Of a stretch of DNA of 19,714 nt, positions 1-6,784 are shown in pieces. Origin of the DNA: Candidatus Kapaibacterium sp. (GTDB lineage: Bacteria > Bacteroidota > Ignavibacteria > Kapaibacteriales > UBA961); the NCBI GenBank assembly GCA_023259575.1, contig JALRHN010000021.1, positions 1-19,714 of the forward strand. Reading direction: 5' to 3'. The notes under the pieces were generated by a model that worked only from the letters and a program-made list of their open reading frames with translations, was not told the origin of the DNA and ran no database searches. Positions within the stretch are counted from its first letter, which is position 1, and the number at the start of each line of letters is the position of its first letter. The translations under genes and the position numbers were made by a program.

Positions 1-504
1 GATTCACTTTCAATCAATGATAAGCCTCTAATAATCAACAATTTATATAATGATAGTATTATATTCTTCACTAAAGAAATTGGTAAAGTGAAGGTTTATA
101 TAAGCCCTTTGGCAGGTACTGATAGCATAACAACAATGCATATTCAGATAATACAAAATAAAGCCATAATTCTAGATAGTGTGCAACAAGTGTACGTGCA
201 GTCATTATATACACCACTTCCATATATTAGAATTGCAGCTGTTTCGGATAATATTCCAAATCCAGTTTCAATTCATCAAATAACTACTTGGTTTTATCGC
301 ATAGATAGGCCATCTGATATATCAATTCAGATTTTAGATATACTTGGAAGAACACTCTATAAAGAGAAGTTTTTTCAAGCTTTTTCAGGACAATATCAAT
401 GGTCTTGGGAAATATTTCCTTATATACAAAGTCCAGGAGTTTATTTCTTTCATATTCAAACTAATTCTGGAGAGAGTATAAAAAAATGGAGTGTATCTCC
501 ATGA
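1..504 (+). CDS. T9SS-secreted protein, C-terminal part (5' end outside window)
   Basis: The reading frame is open from base 1, so the gene begins before the window; the GTG at 88 is only an internal codon. The last ~80 residues look like a type A T9SS C-terminal sorting domain: an NP-containing start (NIPNPVSIHQ), a strand ending in ILDILGRTLYKE, then SPGVYFFHIQT and a short basic strand. In this family the domain carries the protein across the outer membrane, after which it is removed or used for surface attachment. The rest is beta-strand-rich with no recognisable catalytic motif, so the function of the mature protein is unknown. The TGA stop overlaps the ATG of the next gene (ATGA at 501-504), which suggests translational coupling. 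Confidence 0.8.
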   Translation, partial: DSLSINDKPLIINNLYNDSIIFFTKEIGKVKVYISPLAGTDSITTMHIQIIQNKAIILDSVQQVYVQSLYTPLPYIRIAAVSDNIPNPVSIHQITTWFYRIDRPSDISIQILDILGRTLYKEKFFQAFSGQYQWSWEIFPYIQSPGVYFFHIQTNSGESIKKWSVSP

Positions 505-1475
505 ATTATATATATATAATCTGTTTATTGTGTAGTTCAGTTATTGCTTTTGGACAAGAAACTGTAAAAAGAGATTCTACAAGAAAACCAAAAATAAATC
601 TAGAAGAATTAAAGCCTGAAGCATTTACAGTTGAATCAGATTTTAATGCAGAGTCTTCTTATGGTTGGTTCCCATCGATACCAACTATTTCTACATTAGA
701 TATTACTGGCATGGGAACCCCATTTTTTATGGATGGTATATATCAAAGTAGCTTACCTGTAAAAAGTAATAGCTTTTTATATCCAGATTTAGAGTTTAGA
801 TCTTCTCATCCATTTGCCAAAAAAGATATTCAAACCCTTAGTCCATTTACTATGGAAGAAACTGATGATGATATTCCAGAAGATGATTTGTGGAGCATAG
901 GAATAAGAAGAAGAATGTCTATACAACCATTACAGACAGTTCTAAGAATAGGAACTGATCTATTAAGTACGAATTCTACTTTATATGCAATTGATAAAAC
1001 AAAGTCATTTTTAGGTATAAATGGACAAAAAAAACCATTAGAAGAATTGCATACTATATTTTTAAAAGAATATGAGATAAACGTATCTGCAGGACTTGAG
1101 TTCTCAATTTATGGTGCATATCTAACAATGGCTGATATGCAAGTATATTCTGTATATACCGCCAGTATTGGTGCTATAGGTGGTTTTATGGCATATTCTA
1201 ATCAGATATATTCTTCTACAATAATAAGTGATAGGGAATATATTCGCTATTCAAATGGAAGTAATGTTATAATATTGGAACAAGATAAAAGATTAAAGGA
1301 ATTACAATCATTTAGATGTAGAATAGAATATTCACTTGGATGGCAATTAATGTTTGGTCCAATTGGACTAGGAATTGAAGGTTTTGTTCAAATTCCACTC
1401 ACACCAATTTTACAGAATTCTAATTGGAGTACTTACTTAGTGGGAACCAGATCTTCTCTCATATTAAGATATTAA
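501..1475 (+). CDS. Predicted outer-membrane beta-barrel-like protein, family not recognised
   Basis: 324 residues. I chose the ATG at 501 rather than the upstream in-frame ATG at 486 because it gives a clean signal peptide (MNYIYIICLLCSSVIAFGQ, cleavage before or near Q-E), has GGAG at 488-491 nine bases upstream, and overlaps the previous stop as ATGA. After the signal peptide come ~110 polar residues including an acidic stretch (EETDDDIPEDD), then alternating hydrophobic/polar strands and a C-terminal aromatic residue (LILRY), as in barrels inserted by BAM. I recognise no named family. The coupling to the preceding T9SS cargo gene suggests the two are made together, but a partnership is inference. 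Confidence 0.7.
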   Translation: MNYIYIICLLCSSVIAFGQETVKRDSTRKPKINLEELKPEAFTVESDFNAESSYGWFPSIPTISTLDITGMGTPFFMDGIYQSSLPVKSNSFLYPDLEFRSSHPFAKKDIQTLSPFTMEETDDDIPEDDLWSIGIRRRMSIQPLQTVLRIGTDLLSTNSTLYAIDKTKSFLGINGQKKPLEELHTIFLKEYEINVSAGLEFSIYGAYLTMADMQVYSVYTASIGAIGGFMAYSNQIYSSTIISDREYIRYSNGSNVIILEQDKRLKELQSFRCRIEYSLGWQLMFGPIGLGIEGFVQIPLTPILQNSNWSTYLVGTRSSLILRY

Positions 1476-1503
1476 TAAAGTTATGTTATAAAATTACTGT
1501 TGA

Positions 1504-1521
1504 ATTGTCTATATAGACAAT
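1504..1521. promoter_or_regulatory. Perfect 18-bp palindrome upstream of purD
   Basis: ATTGTCTATATAGACAAT reads identically on both strands. It lies 50 bases before the purD start and just upstream of a TATTTTTG promoter-like element, a position that suits an operator. No T-run follows, so it is not a standard terminator for the preceding gene. Its outer half-sites (ATTGT...ACAAT) recur at the same spacing in the palindrome before atpB. Confidence 0.55.
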
Positions 1522-1539
1522 AAAAACTCAGTATTTTTG
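1505..1539 (+). promoter_or_regulatory. Candidate Bacteroidota-type promoter for purD
   Basis: TATTTTTG at 1532-1539 matches the TAnnTTTG -7 element of Bacteroidota. The nearest upstream TTG (1505-1507) lies 24 bases away, at the long end of usual spacing, and is inside the palindrome. This would leave a short leader of about 25 bases before the purD ATG at 1572. Confidence 0.45.
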
Positions 1540-1571
1540 AAGCATTCTATCTACTTTTCTATTAATATCTT

Positions 1572-2861
1572 ATGAATATTTTACTAATTGGTTCTGGCGG
1601 AAGAGAACATGCATTAGCAAAGGGTTTAAAACAATCTACTTCATGCGATATATTATACGCATTACCAGGAAATCCAGGGATTTTAACATTAGCACAAAAA
1701 GTTACTGATTGTTCATTGAACGATCCAAGTACGATAGTATCATTTTGTAAACGTAATGCAATAGAATTAGTAGTTATCGGACCAGAGGCTCCACTGGTAA
1801 AGGGATTAGCAGACATTTTATCAGATAAAGGTATTTCAGTATTTGGTCCTTCTGCATTAGCAGCCCGCATAGAATCATCAAAAAGCTTTTCTAAAGAGCT
1901 AATGATATCGCATAATATTCCTACTGCAAGGTATACAACATTTACTGGTGATCAAGCACAATTAGCACATGATTATATTGAACAATCTATTATTCCAATT
2001 GTCATAAAAGCAGATGGATTAGCAGCTGGAAAGGGCGTAATTGTTGCAGAATCAAAACAAGAAGCTCATGATGCAATCAATGATATATTTTCTGGATTAT
2101 TTGCGGACGCAGGTTCTAAAATAGTCATTGAGGAATTTTTACATGGAGAAGAAGCATCTGTTTTTGCAATATGTGATGGTGAAAATTTTGTGATGTTGGC
2201 GCCTGCTCAAGACCATAAAAGAATATATGATAATGATTTAGGGAAAAATACTGGCGGTATGGGAGCATATGCTCCAGCACAAATAGTAACAGATGAAGTA
2301 TTACAAAAAGTAGCAGATACAATTTTTACTCCAACTTTAAAAGCCATGAAAGAAGCTGGATATCCATTTGTAGGTTGTTTATTCTGTGGATTAATGATAG
2401 ATAATGGAAATCCATCTGTTGTAGAATTTAATTGTCGCTTTGGAGACCCAGAAACTCAGGCGGTTCTAACTGTTTTTGAAGGTGATTTAGCTGCATTATT
2501 ATACTCTGCTGCCAAAGGTTCTATACAAGCAGAACATATGAAGCAAAGATCAAAAGGTTTTGCCTGCAATGTTGTTCTTGCATCTGGAGGATATCCAGAT
2601 CATTATGAAATTGGTTATAAGATACATGGAACAGAAACAATTAATCCAAATGAGAAGATTACGATTTTTCATGCTGGAACAAGCCAAGATGGTGATAAAA
2701 ATATCATAACATCCGGAGGCAGGGTTTTGGGAGTATGTGCTCATGCCGAAACTTTATCTGAAGCAATTCAAAAAGCATATAAAAGTATAGAACATATTTC
2801 ATTTCAAGGTATGTATTTTAGAAAAGATATAGGTAAAAAGGGATTAGCTGTAACAAAGTAA
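1572..2861 (+). CDS. purD: Phosphoribosylamine--glycine ligase (GAR synthetase)
   Basis: PurD joins glycine to 5-phosphoribosylamine using ATP, giving glycinamide ribonucleotide in cytoplasmic de novo purine synthesis. The 429-residue length is normal. Visible signatures are the N-terminal GSGGREHAL (residues 7-15), ALPGNPG, VVIGPEAPLVKGLAD, the FGPS...ESSKSFSK segment, the ATP-grasp region IKADGLAAGKGV (about 143-154), EEFLHGEEAS, AQDHKR, the NTGGMGAY loop and the metal-binding FNCRFGDPETQA (about 286-297). The ATG at 1572 starts exactly at the canonical MNILLIGSGG. It is a single gene here with no other pur gene next to it; the palindrome and promoter-like element upstream suggest its own control. 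All key motifs appear intact. Confidence 0.97.
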   Translation: MNILLIGSGGREHALAKGLKQSTSCDILYALPGNPGILTLAQKVTDCSLNDPSTIVSFCKRNAIELVVIGPEAPLVKGLADILSDKGISVFGPSALAARIESSKSFSKELMISHNIPTARYTTFTGDQAQLAHDYIEQSIIPIVIKADGLAAGKGVIVAESKQEAHDAINDIFSGLFADAGSKIVIEEFLHGEEASVFAICDGENFVMLAPAQDHKRIYDNDLGKNTGGMGAYAPAQIVTDEVLQKVADTIFTPTLKAMKEAGYPFVGCLFCGLMIDNGNPSVVEFNCRFGDPETQAVLTVFEGDLAALLYSAAKGSIQAEHMKQRSKGFACNVVLASGGYPDHYEIGYKIHGTETINPNEKITIFHAGTSQDGDKNIITSGGRVLGVCAHAETLSEAIQKAYKSIEHISFQGMYFRKDIGKKGLAVTK

Positions 2862-2902
2862 GAATCTTGTTATCTTTACCGTATCAATAGCCCAATTTGT
2901 CA

Positions 2903-3526
2903 ATGGACATATTTATGAATTCAGGAATTCCTCCACATAATATGGATGATCATTCTTCTCCTTTAGAGTATAAGAATCTTAGCGATATAGAGCTTTATCT
3001 TATGCTTAATGGCGGTGGATCATCGGCCCATTATGGTCTGAATATTCTCTATGAGAGATATTCAGCAAGGATTTATTCCTATTGTAGAAAAATATTGGGT
3101 GAGATTCAAGCAACAGATGATATTTTTCAAGAGACATTTGTCCGATTTTATGAAATGGGAGTATTGGGAAGAGAAGTTCAGAATATTCAAGGTTATTTAC
3201 TAAAAATAGCAAGGAATTTGTGCCTAAATGAAAAACAAAAAAAGTATAATTCCACTAAAATATCACTCGAAAACTTTGAATTTCCGTCTTTAGATACTCC
3301 ATATGAACAAACTGAATTAAATCGATTAATTGCTACTGCTTTAGAAATGCTTCCTGATGATTATAAAGAAGTATTAGTATTAAGAGAAATGTATGGCTAT
3401 AGTTATAATGAAATAGCAGAAATAGTAGAAACAACAATGCCAATAGTAAGAACAAGAATTTATAGAGCAAAACAAAAAATTCGTGTCATACTAGCACCAT
3501 TTATTGATGATTTATATCGTTCATAA
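2903..3526 (+). CDS. ECF-type RNA polymerase sigma factor
   Basis: 207 residues from the ATG at 2903; a TTG at 2897 and an ATG at 2915 are alternatives, and the first ~30 residues are poorly conserved in character. Sigma region 2 is visible as LNILYERYSARIYSYCRKILG followed by the DDIFQETFVRFYE core-binding and -10 recognition helices. Region 4 is LEMLPDDYKEVLVLREMYGYSYNEIAEI...VRTRIYRAKQKI, a helix-turn-helix for -35 recognition. These proteins redirect RNA polymerase to a stress or envelope regulon and are usually held by a membrane anti-sigma factor. The next gene, 43 bases downstream, has the expected anti-sigma layout. A weak -7-like TATCTTTA lies at 2871-2878. The target regulon cannot be read from the sequence. 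Confidence 0.92.
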   Translation: MDIFMNSGIPPHNMDDHSSPLEYKNLSDIELYLMLNGGGSSAHYGLNILYERYSARIYSYCRKILGEIQATDDIFQETFVRFYEMGVLGREVQNIQGYLLKIARNLCLNEKQKKYNSTKISLENFEFPSLDTPYEQTELNRLIATALEMLPDDYKEVLVLREMYGYSYNEIAEIVETTMPIVRTRIYRAKQKIRVILAPFIDDLYRS

Positions 3527-3569
3527 TCGTGATAAGCATTTTTAGAAGAAAGTACACATTAGGTTATAT

Positions 3570-4730
3570 ATGAGTTTAGATTTTTCACAATTACAACCAT
3601 CTGAATTATTAACATTATATGTTGATGGTGAATTGCCTGAATTAATGCATCCAACTTTATTTTCGATGCTGGCATCAGATTCTGATTTACAGCAGGAAAT
3701 GAATGAACATCTTACAATGAAGCGTCATTTTGATACTACTTTAATAGCTCCACCTAAAATATTGCAAGAAGGAGTTTTAAGACGTATTGGAGCCATTGGA
3801 TTAGGTACTACTGTTGCTCAGCCAACATTTCTAGAAACAGCAAAAACTTCTTTGACTGCATTTGCTGGAATTGTTGTGCAACCTTTGCTTTATTTGCTAA
3901 CTGGGGCTGCTCTTACAGGTTTTTTTATGACCTTGAACCCGGATAAACAATTTGTAAATTCAATGCAAAGTTCACAAAACATTCAACAGTCTCCAATAGA
4001 ATTACAGCAAAATTCACATAAGCAATGGAACAATCTTGGAAGGAATAGTTATTCGTCAATTGCATTGCCAGCATTCAGCTTTTCTAATGTGTATTTCCCA
4101 GAAATACATCAAGCTTCTATGGTTGATGCATCTGTGAATATTGATAAACCACTTTCATTATATGATGAATATTCGCCTGAGAATATATCTGAAACTGTTT
4201 TAGAAGATATAGCTTGGAAAGCAGATAACACAATAATCAATGAAGAACCAACTTCTGAATTTTCTATTGGATTAAGAGGATTTACTCAGCATTCTTATAC
4301 TCCACAAACTGTAAATCCATCTATTAAGCCAAGTGTCAATAATCTTGCATTATCTGTAGAATATGCTTTATCAAAAAATAATTCTATATATGCAGAAGGT
4401 GGACAAGAATTTATTCCTCAAAGATATAGTGGACAAGAAGGAAATTATTTTATTCAATATGATCAAACATATCTTGCATCATGGGCAGCTATTGGATGGA
4501 AGCATACTTTTACTAACGATTATTCAGTAAAACCTATTGTCAAAATATCCGCAGGAGCTACTGAAACAGGACCACTAGGCAGAGTTTCTGCTGGTATAGA
4601 ATATGACCTTTCAAATAAAATTACATTAATGACAGGAGTTGAAGGAATTACCTCCTTGTATACATATCAGCAACAATGGTTTAGCACGCAAAAAATAGGC
4701 TTAACCTATGGTGCCAAGATTAAGCTTTAG
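3570..4730 (+). CDS. Putative membrane anti-sigma factor with C-terminal barrel-like domain
   Basis: 386 residues, directly downstream of the ECF sigma gene. Residues 10-75 resemble the cytoplasmic part of anti-sigma factors (PSELLTLYVDGELPEL, then helices), but the HxxxCxxC zinc motif is absent. One likely transmembrane helix spans about 97-120 (AFAGIVVQPLLYLLTGAALT), followed by a polar, Gln/Ser-rich linker to about 225. Residues 230-386 alternate hydrophobic and polar positions with turns (FSIGLRGF, LALSVEYALS, SWAAIGWKHTF, GRVSAGIEYDLS, KIGLTYGAKIKL), like a small outer-membrane barrel. Inference: it holds the sigma factor at the inner membrane while its far domain senses or reaches the outer membrane. 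The anti-sigma role rests mainly on gene order and the N-terminal motif. Confidence 0.65.
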   Translation: MSLDFSQLQPSELLTLYVDGELPELMHPTLFSMLASDSDLQQEMNEHLTMKRHFDTTLIAPPKILQEGVLRRIGAIGLGTTVAQPTFLETAKTSLTAFAGIVVQPLLYLLTGAALTGFFMTLNPDKQFVNSMQSSQNIQQSPIELQQNSHKQWNNLGRNSYSSIALPAFSFSNVYFPEIHQASMVDASVNIDKPLSLYDEYSPENISETVLEDIAWKADNTIINEEPTSEFSIGLRGFTQHSYTPQTVNPSIKPSVNNLALSVEYALSKNNSIYAEGGQEFIPQRYSGQEGNYFIQYDQTYLASWAAIGWKHTFTNDYSVKPIVKISAGATETGPLGRVSAGIEYDLSNKITLMTGVEGITSLYTYQQQWFSTQKIGLTYGAKIKL

Positions 4731-4778
4731 GATTGCCCCTTGCCACCTATTTCATCAATAGCACACAACACATATTCA

Positions 4779-5885
4779 ATGATTGTTACTACCACATATT
4801 CAATCATTACTTTATTGCTGATTCTTATCAGTTCTTGTTCTCCTGCAACTGAAGTGCCGGCAGATAGATCAAGAAATGTTATAGATTCGATAACGTTAGA
4901 TTCATTATATAGAGAATATTTAGTAGTTAATCCAACCTCTTTAAATTTTGAATCAGAATTTCCCTCCTCAGAAATTACAACAACAGTAGAATTTATTAAT
5001 ACTTCTGATTCTCTCTTTATTCCCATAAATTCTGTTGTCTTATCTAATGGTGCAATCGGCTTTAAGCTTATGACTGATAGTATTTCTTTTATACTATCAC
5101 CAAAAGGAAAAGTTGGATCAAATAGAACAATTTCTTTAACATGTAAGCCTACACAAGAAGGAATTATACAAGACACAATCATAATTAATTCTTGGAAGAA
5201 TTTTTTTGTACCAATTAGGTGCAATGTATTGCCCGGAACAAGGGTATGGGTAGAAGATTTGCATTTTGGAGATTTAATTTTTGGAGAAAATCGAGATACA
5301 ACTATCAAAGTATATAATAAAGGTACCCGAAATGTTACAGTTACAGGTGCATCTTTTGTATCCGGAGAAATATCTCAGTTTCAAGTGCTAAACAATGCTA
5401 TGTTCCCAATGGTAATTTATCCAGGTTATTATAGGTCAATTCCAATTAGATGCATTTCAACTTTATTAGGTTCTTCTATTTCTGCAGATTTACATGCTAA
5501 TATTTCATATTCTGGACAAGGCAGAGTAAAGCAAATTGCTAAAGTTAATGCTGAAATACATTTGATTCCAAATGTATATGTAACCGATATACATGTAAAT
5601 TATGCCTTTAAATCAATGGTATATATGGCTTCATGTAGTATTGTTAATAATACTGATAGTCCATGTTATGTTAAAGAATTTGTCAATTTTAAAGATACAG
5701 ATTCCTTAACCATTATTATATCCGGAAAAAATCAAGGATATTGGCTAAGTCCAAAAACTGCAATGAATTATATCGTTAAAATTACTCCTAAATATTCTGG
5801 TCCTTTTAGTACTAGTTTCGAATTCCCAATTACCAATGCAAATAATCCTAAAAATTACTGTAAGATAACAGGCATTACTTTCTGA
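4779..5885 (+). CDS. Lipoprotein with immunoglobulin-like (ASH/choice-of-anchor type) domains
   Basis: 368 residues from the ATG at 4779; a TTG at 4740 would add 13 residues ahead of the signal peptide and is less likely. The N-terminus is a lipoprotein signal (MIVTTTYSIITLLLILISSC) with the acylated Cys at residue 20. Two or three beta-sandwich repeats follow, with the pattern of HYDIN/ASH and choice-of-anchor D domains: NPTSLNFES...TTTVEFINTSDSLFIPI, then VEDLHFGDLIFGENRDTTIKVYNKGTRNVTVTGASF, and a weaker third around VTDIHVNYAF...SIVNNTDSPCYV. Such domains mediate protein contacts at the cell surface or in the periplasm. No catalytic motif is seen. It follows the sigma/anti-sigma genes in the same direction after 48 bases and may share their transcript. 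Confidence 0.75.
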   Translation: MIVTTTYSIITLLLILISSCSPATEVPADRSRNVIDSITLDSLYREYLVVNPTSLNFESEFPSSEITTTVEFINTSDSLFIPINSVVLSNGAIGFKLMTDSISFILSPKGKVGSNRTISLTCKPTQEGIIQDTIIINSWKNFFVPIRCNVLPGTRVWVEDLHFGDLIFGENRDTTIKVYNKGTRNVTVTGASFVSGEISQFQVLNNAMFPMVIYPGYYRSIPIRCISTLLGSSISADLHANISYSGQGRVKQIAKVNAEIHLIPNVYVTDIHVNYAFKSMVYMASCSIVNNTDSPCYVKEFVNFKDTDSLTIIISGKNQGYWLSPKTAMNYIVKITPKYSGPFSTSFEFPITNANNPKNYCKITGITF

Positions 5886-5895
5886 TTATCTTGAT

Positions 5896-5903
5896 TATTT
5901 TTG
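5896..5903 (+). promoter_or_regulatory. -7-like element before lipB
   Basis: TATTTTTG matches TAnnTTTG and lies 44 bases before the chosen lipB ATG. No good TTTG is found at the matching -33 distance, so support is partial. The same eight-base sequence occurs before purD and before the tRNA. Confidence 0.35.
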
Positions 5904-5947
5904 CTTGTAAAATCTCTATCCTTTATTATTTAATCAGAGTTTTCTAT

Positions 5948-6592
5948 ATGCCATTCAATGTGCAGGATTGGGGAATTATTCAATATAGAGATGCCTGGAA
6001 AAAACAAGAAGATCTAGTAAAATCCATTCAATCTGGTACATCACATAGTACATTGATTATGTGCGAACACCCTCCTGTTATTACCATTGGTAAAGAAGGT
6101 GGAGAACATCACTTATTAATTTCTTCTGAATTTCTTCAATCATCACATATAGAAGTGATTCCAATAAATCGTGGGGGAGATATCACCTTGCATAATCCAG
6201 GACAAATGGTAGTTTATCCCATTTTTAATTTAATGGATTATAAGCAGGATTTACATTGGTTTTTACGGTCTATAGAACAAGTGATTATTGAAGTACTTAA
6301 ACATTATAATATTGTAGCTGATAGAATTCCTGGAAAAACAGGAGTTTGGATAGATCAAAAAAGAAAAATTTGTGCAATTGGTTTACATTGCTCTAGATGG
6401 GTTACTTCTCATGGATTAGCATTCAATATATCTAATGATATCAAACAGTTCGATTGGATTGTCCCTTGTGGAATTAATAATATGAATGTTACTTCATTAT
6501 CTCAAGAACTTGGATATATTCCTGATATGAATGAAGTGAAACAGCTGTGTCTAAAAGAATTCGAGACTATTTTTGAAAAAAAGTTTGGATAA
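5948..6592 (+). CDS. lipB: Octanoyl-[ACP]:protein N-octanoyltransferase
   Basis: LipB moves octanoate from acyl carrier protein to a lysine of lipoyl domains (pyruvate and 2-oxoglutarate dehydrogenases, glycine cleavage H protein), the first step of lipoate synthesis in the cytoplasm. From the ATG at 5948 the protein has 214 residues, normal for the family; the in-frame TTG at 5891 would add a non-homologous hydrophobic leader. Motifs: CEHPPVITIGK (39-49), NRGGDITLHNPGQ (74-86, family RGGxxTxHGPGQ with Asn in place of the usual Gly), KICAIGLH with the conserved Lys140, HGLAFN (155-160) and the catalytic Cys174 in IVPCGI. lipA is not adjacent. Confidence 0.95.
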   Translation: MPFNVQDWGIIQYRDAWKKQEDLVKSIQSGTSHSTLIMCEHPPVITIGKEGGEHHLLISSEFLQSSHIEVIPINRGGDITLHNPGQMVVYPIFNLMDYKQDLHWFLRSIEQVIIEVLKHYNIVADRIPGKTGVWIDQKRKICAIGLHCSRWVTSHGLAFNISNDIKQFDWIVPCGINNMNVTSLSQELGYIPDMNEVKQLCLKEFETIFEKKFG

Positions 6593-6615
6593 AATATCCT
6601 ATAAACCTATTTTTG
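6584..6615 (+). promoter_or_regulatory. Bacteroidota-type promoter of tRNA-Gly
   Basis: TTTG (6584-6587), 20 bases, then TATTTTTG (6608-6615): a full match to the Bacteroidota -33/-7 pattern. The -33 element lies inside the last codons of lipB. The mature tRNA begins at 6637, leaving a short 5' leader for RNase P. This is the best promoter match in the window. Confidence 0.7.
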
Positions 6616-6636
6616 TGTCCACTTAATTGTGATAGT

Positions 6637-6708
6637 GCGGGAATAGCTCAGTGGTAGAGCGCAACCTTGCCAAGGTTGATGTCGCGAGTTCGACCCTCGT
6701 TTCCCGCT
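6637..6708 (+). tRNA. tRNA-Gly (anticodon GCC)
   Basis: A complete cloverleaf. Acceptor stem GCGGGAA (6637-6643) pairs with TTCCCGC (6701-6707), followed by U73 as usual for glycine tRNA. The D arm contains AGCTCAGTGGTAGAGC. The anticodon stem CAACC/GGTTG encloses the loop TTGCCAA with anticodon GCC at 6669-6671. The T arm is GCGAG-TTCGACC-CTCGT with one G-U pair. The 3' CCA is not encoded (CAA follows), so it is added after transcription. It has its own promoter upstream and a terminator downstream, so it appears to be a single-gene unit. Confidence 0.97.
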
Positions 6709-6709
6709 C

Positions 6710-6725
6710 AACGGCGAAAGCCGTT
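6710..6725 (+). other. GNRA-tetraloop hairpin after tRNA-Gly
   Basis: AACGGC-GAAA-GCCGTT: six base pairs closed by a GAAA tetraloop, starting two bases after the tRNA. It precedes the terminator and may guide 3' processing of the precursor. No T-run follows it. Confidence 0.55.
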
Positions 6726-6743
6726 ACTTCCTCTTTATGCTGC

Positions 6744-6784
6744 ATGCCTTGTCATCACTTCCCCCCGATGATAAGGCATTTTTT
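6744..6784 (+). terminator. Rho-independent terminator of the tRNA-Gly unit
   Basis: A 13-pair stem (6744-6756 with 6767-6779, one G-U pair), ten-base loop containing six C, then six T (6779-6784). On the plus strand this is a strong terminator. The T-run touches the stop codon of the convergent C25 peptidase gene (6783-6785). On the minus strand no T-run follows the stem, so it is probably one-directional. Confidence 0.85.

Noticed and set aside
4727..5308. 193-codon open frame on the minus strand opposite the lipoprotein gene
   Set aside because: It is antisense to a gene with a clear lipoprotein signal and Ig-like repeats, and its translation has no domain, signal peptide or upstream signals.
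5891..5947. TTG start extending lipB by 19 residues
   Set aside because: The extension is hydrophobic and unlike LipB proteins, and the ATG at 5948 gives the standard N-terminus; the -7-like box at 5896 would lie inside the extension.
6744..6784. Terminator acting also for the C25 gene on the minus strand
   Set aside because: Read from the minus strand, the stem is followed by a purine-rich sequence without a T-run, so only the plus-strand role is supported.
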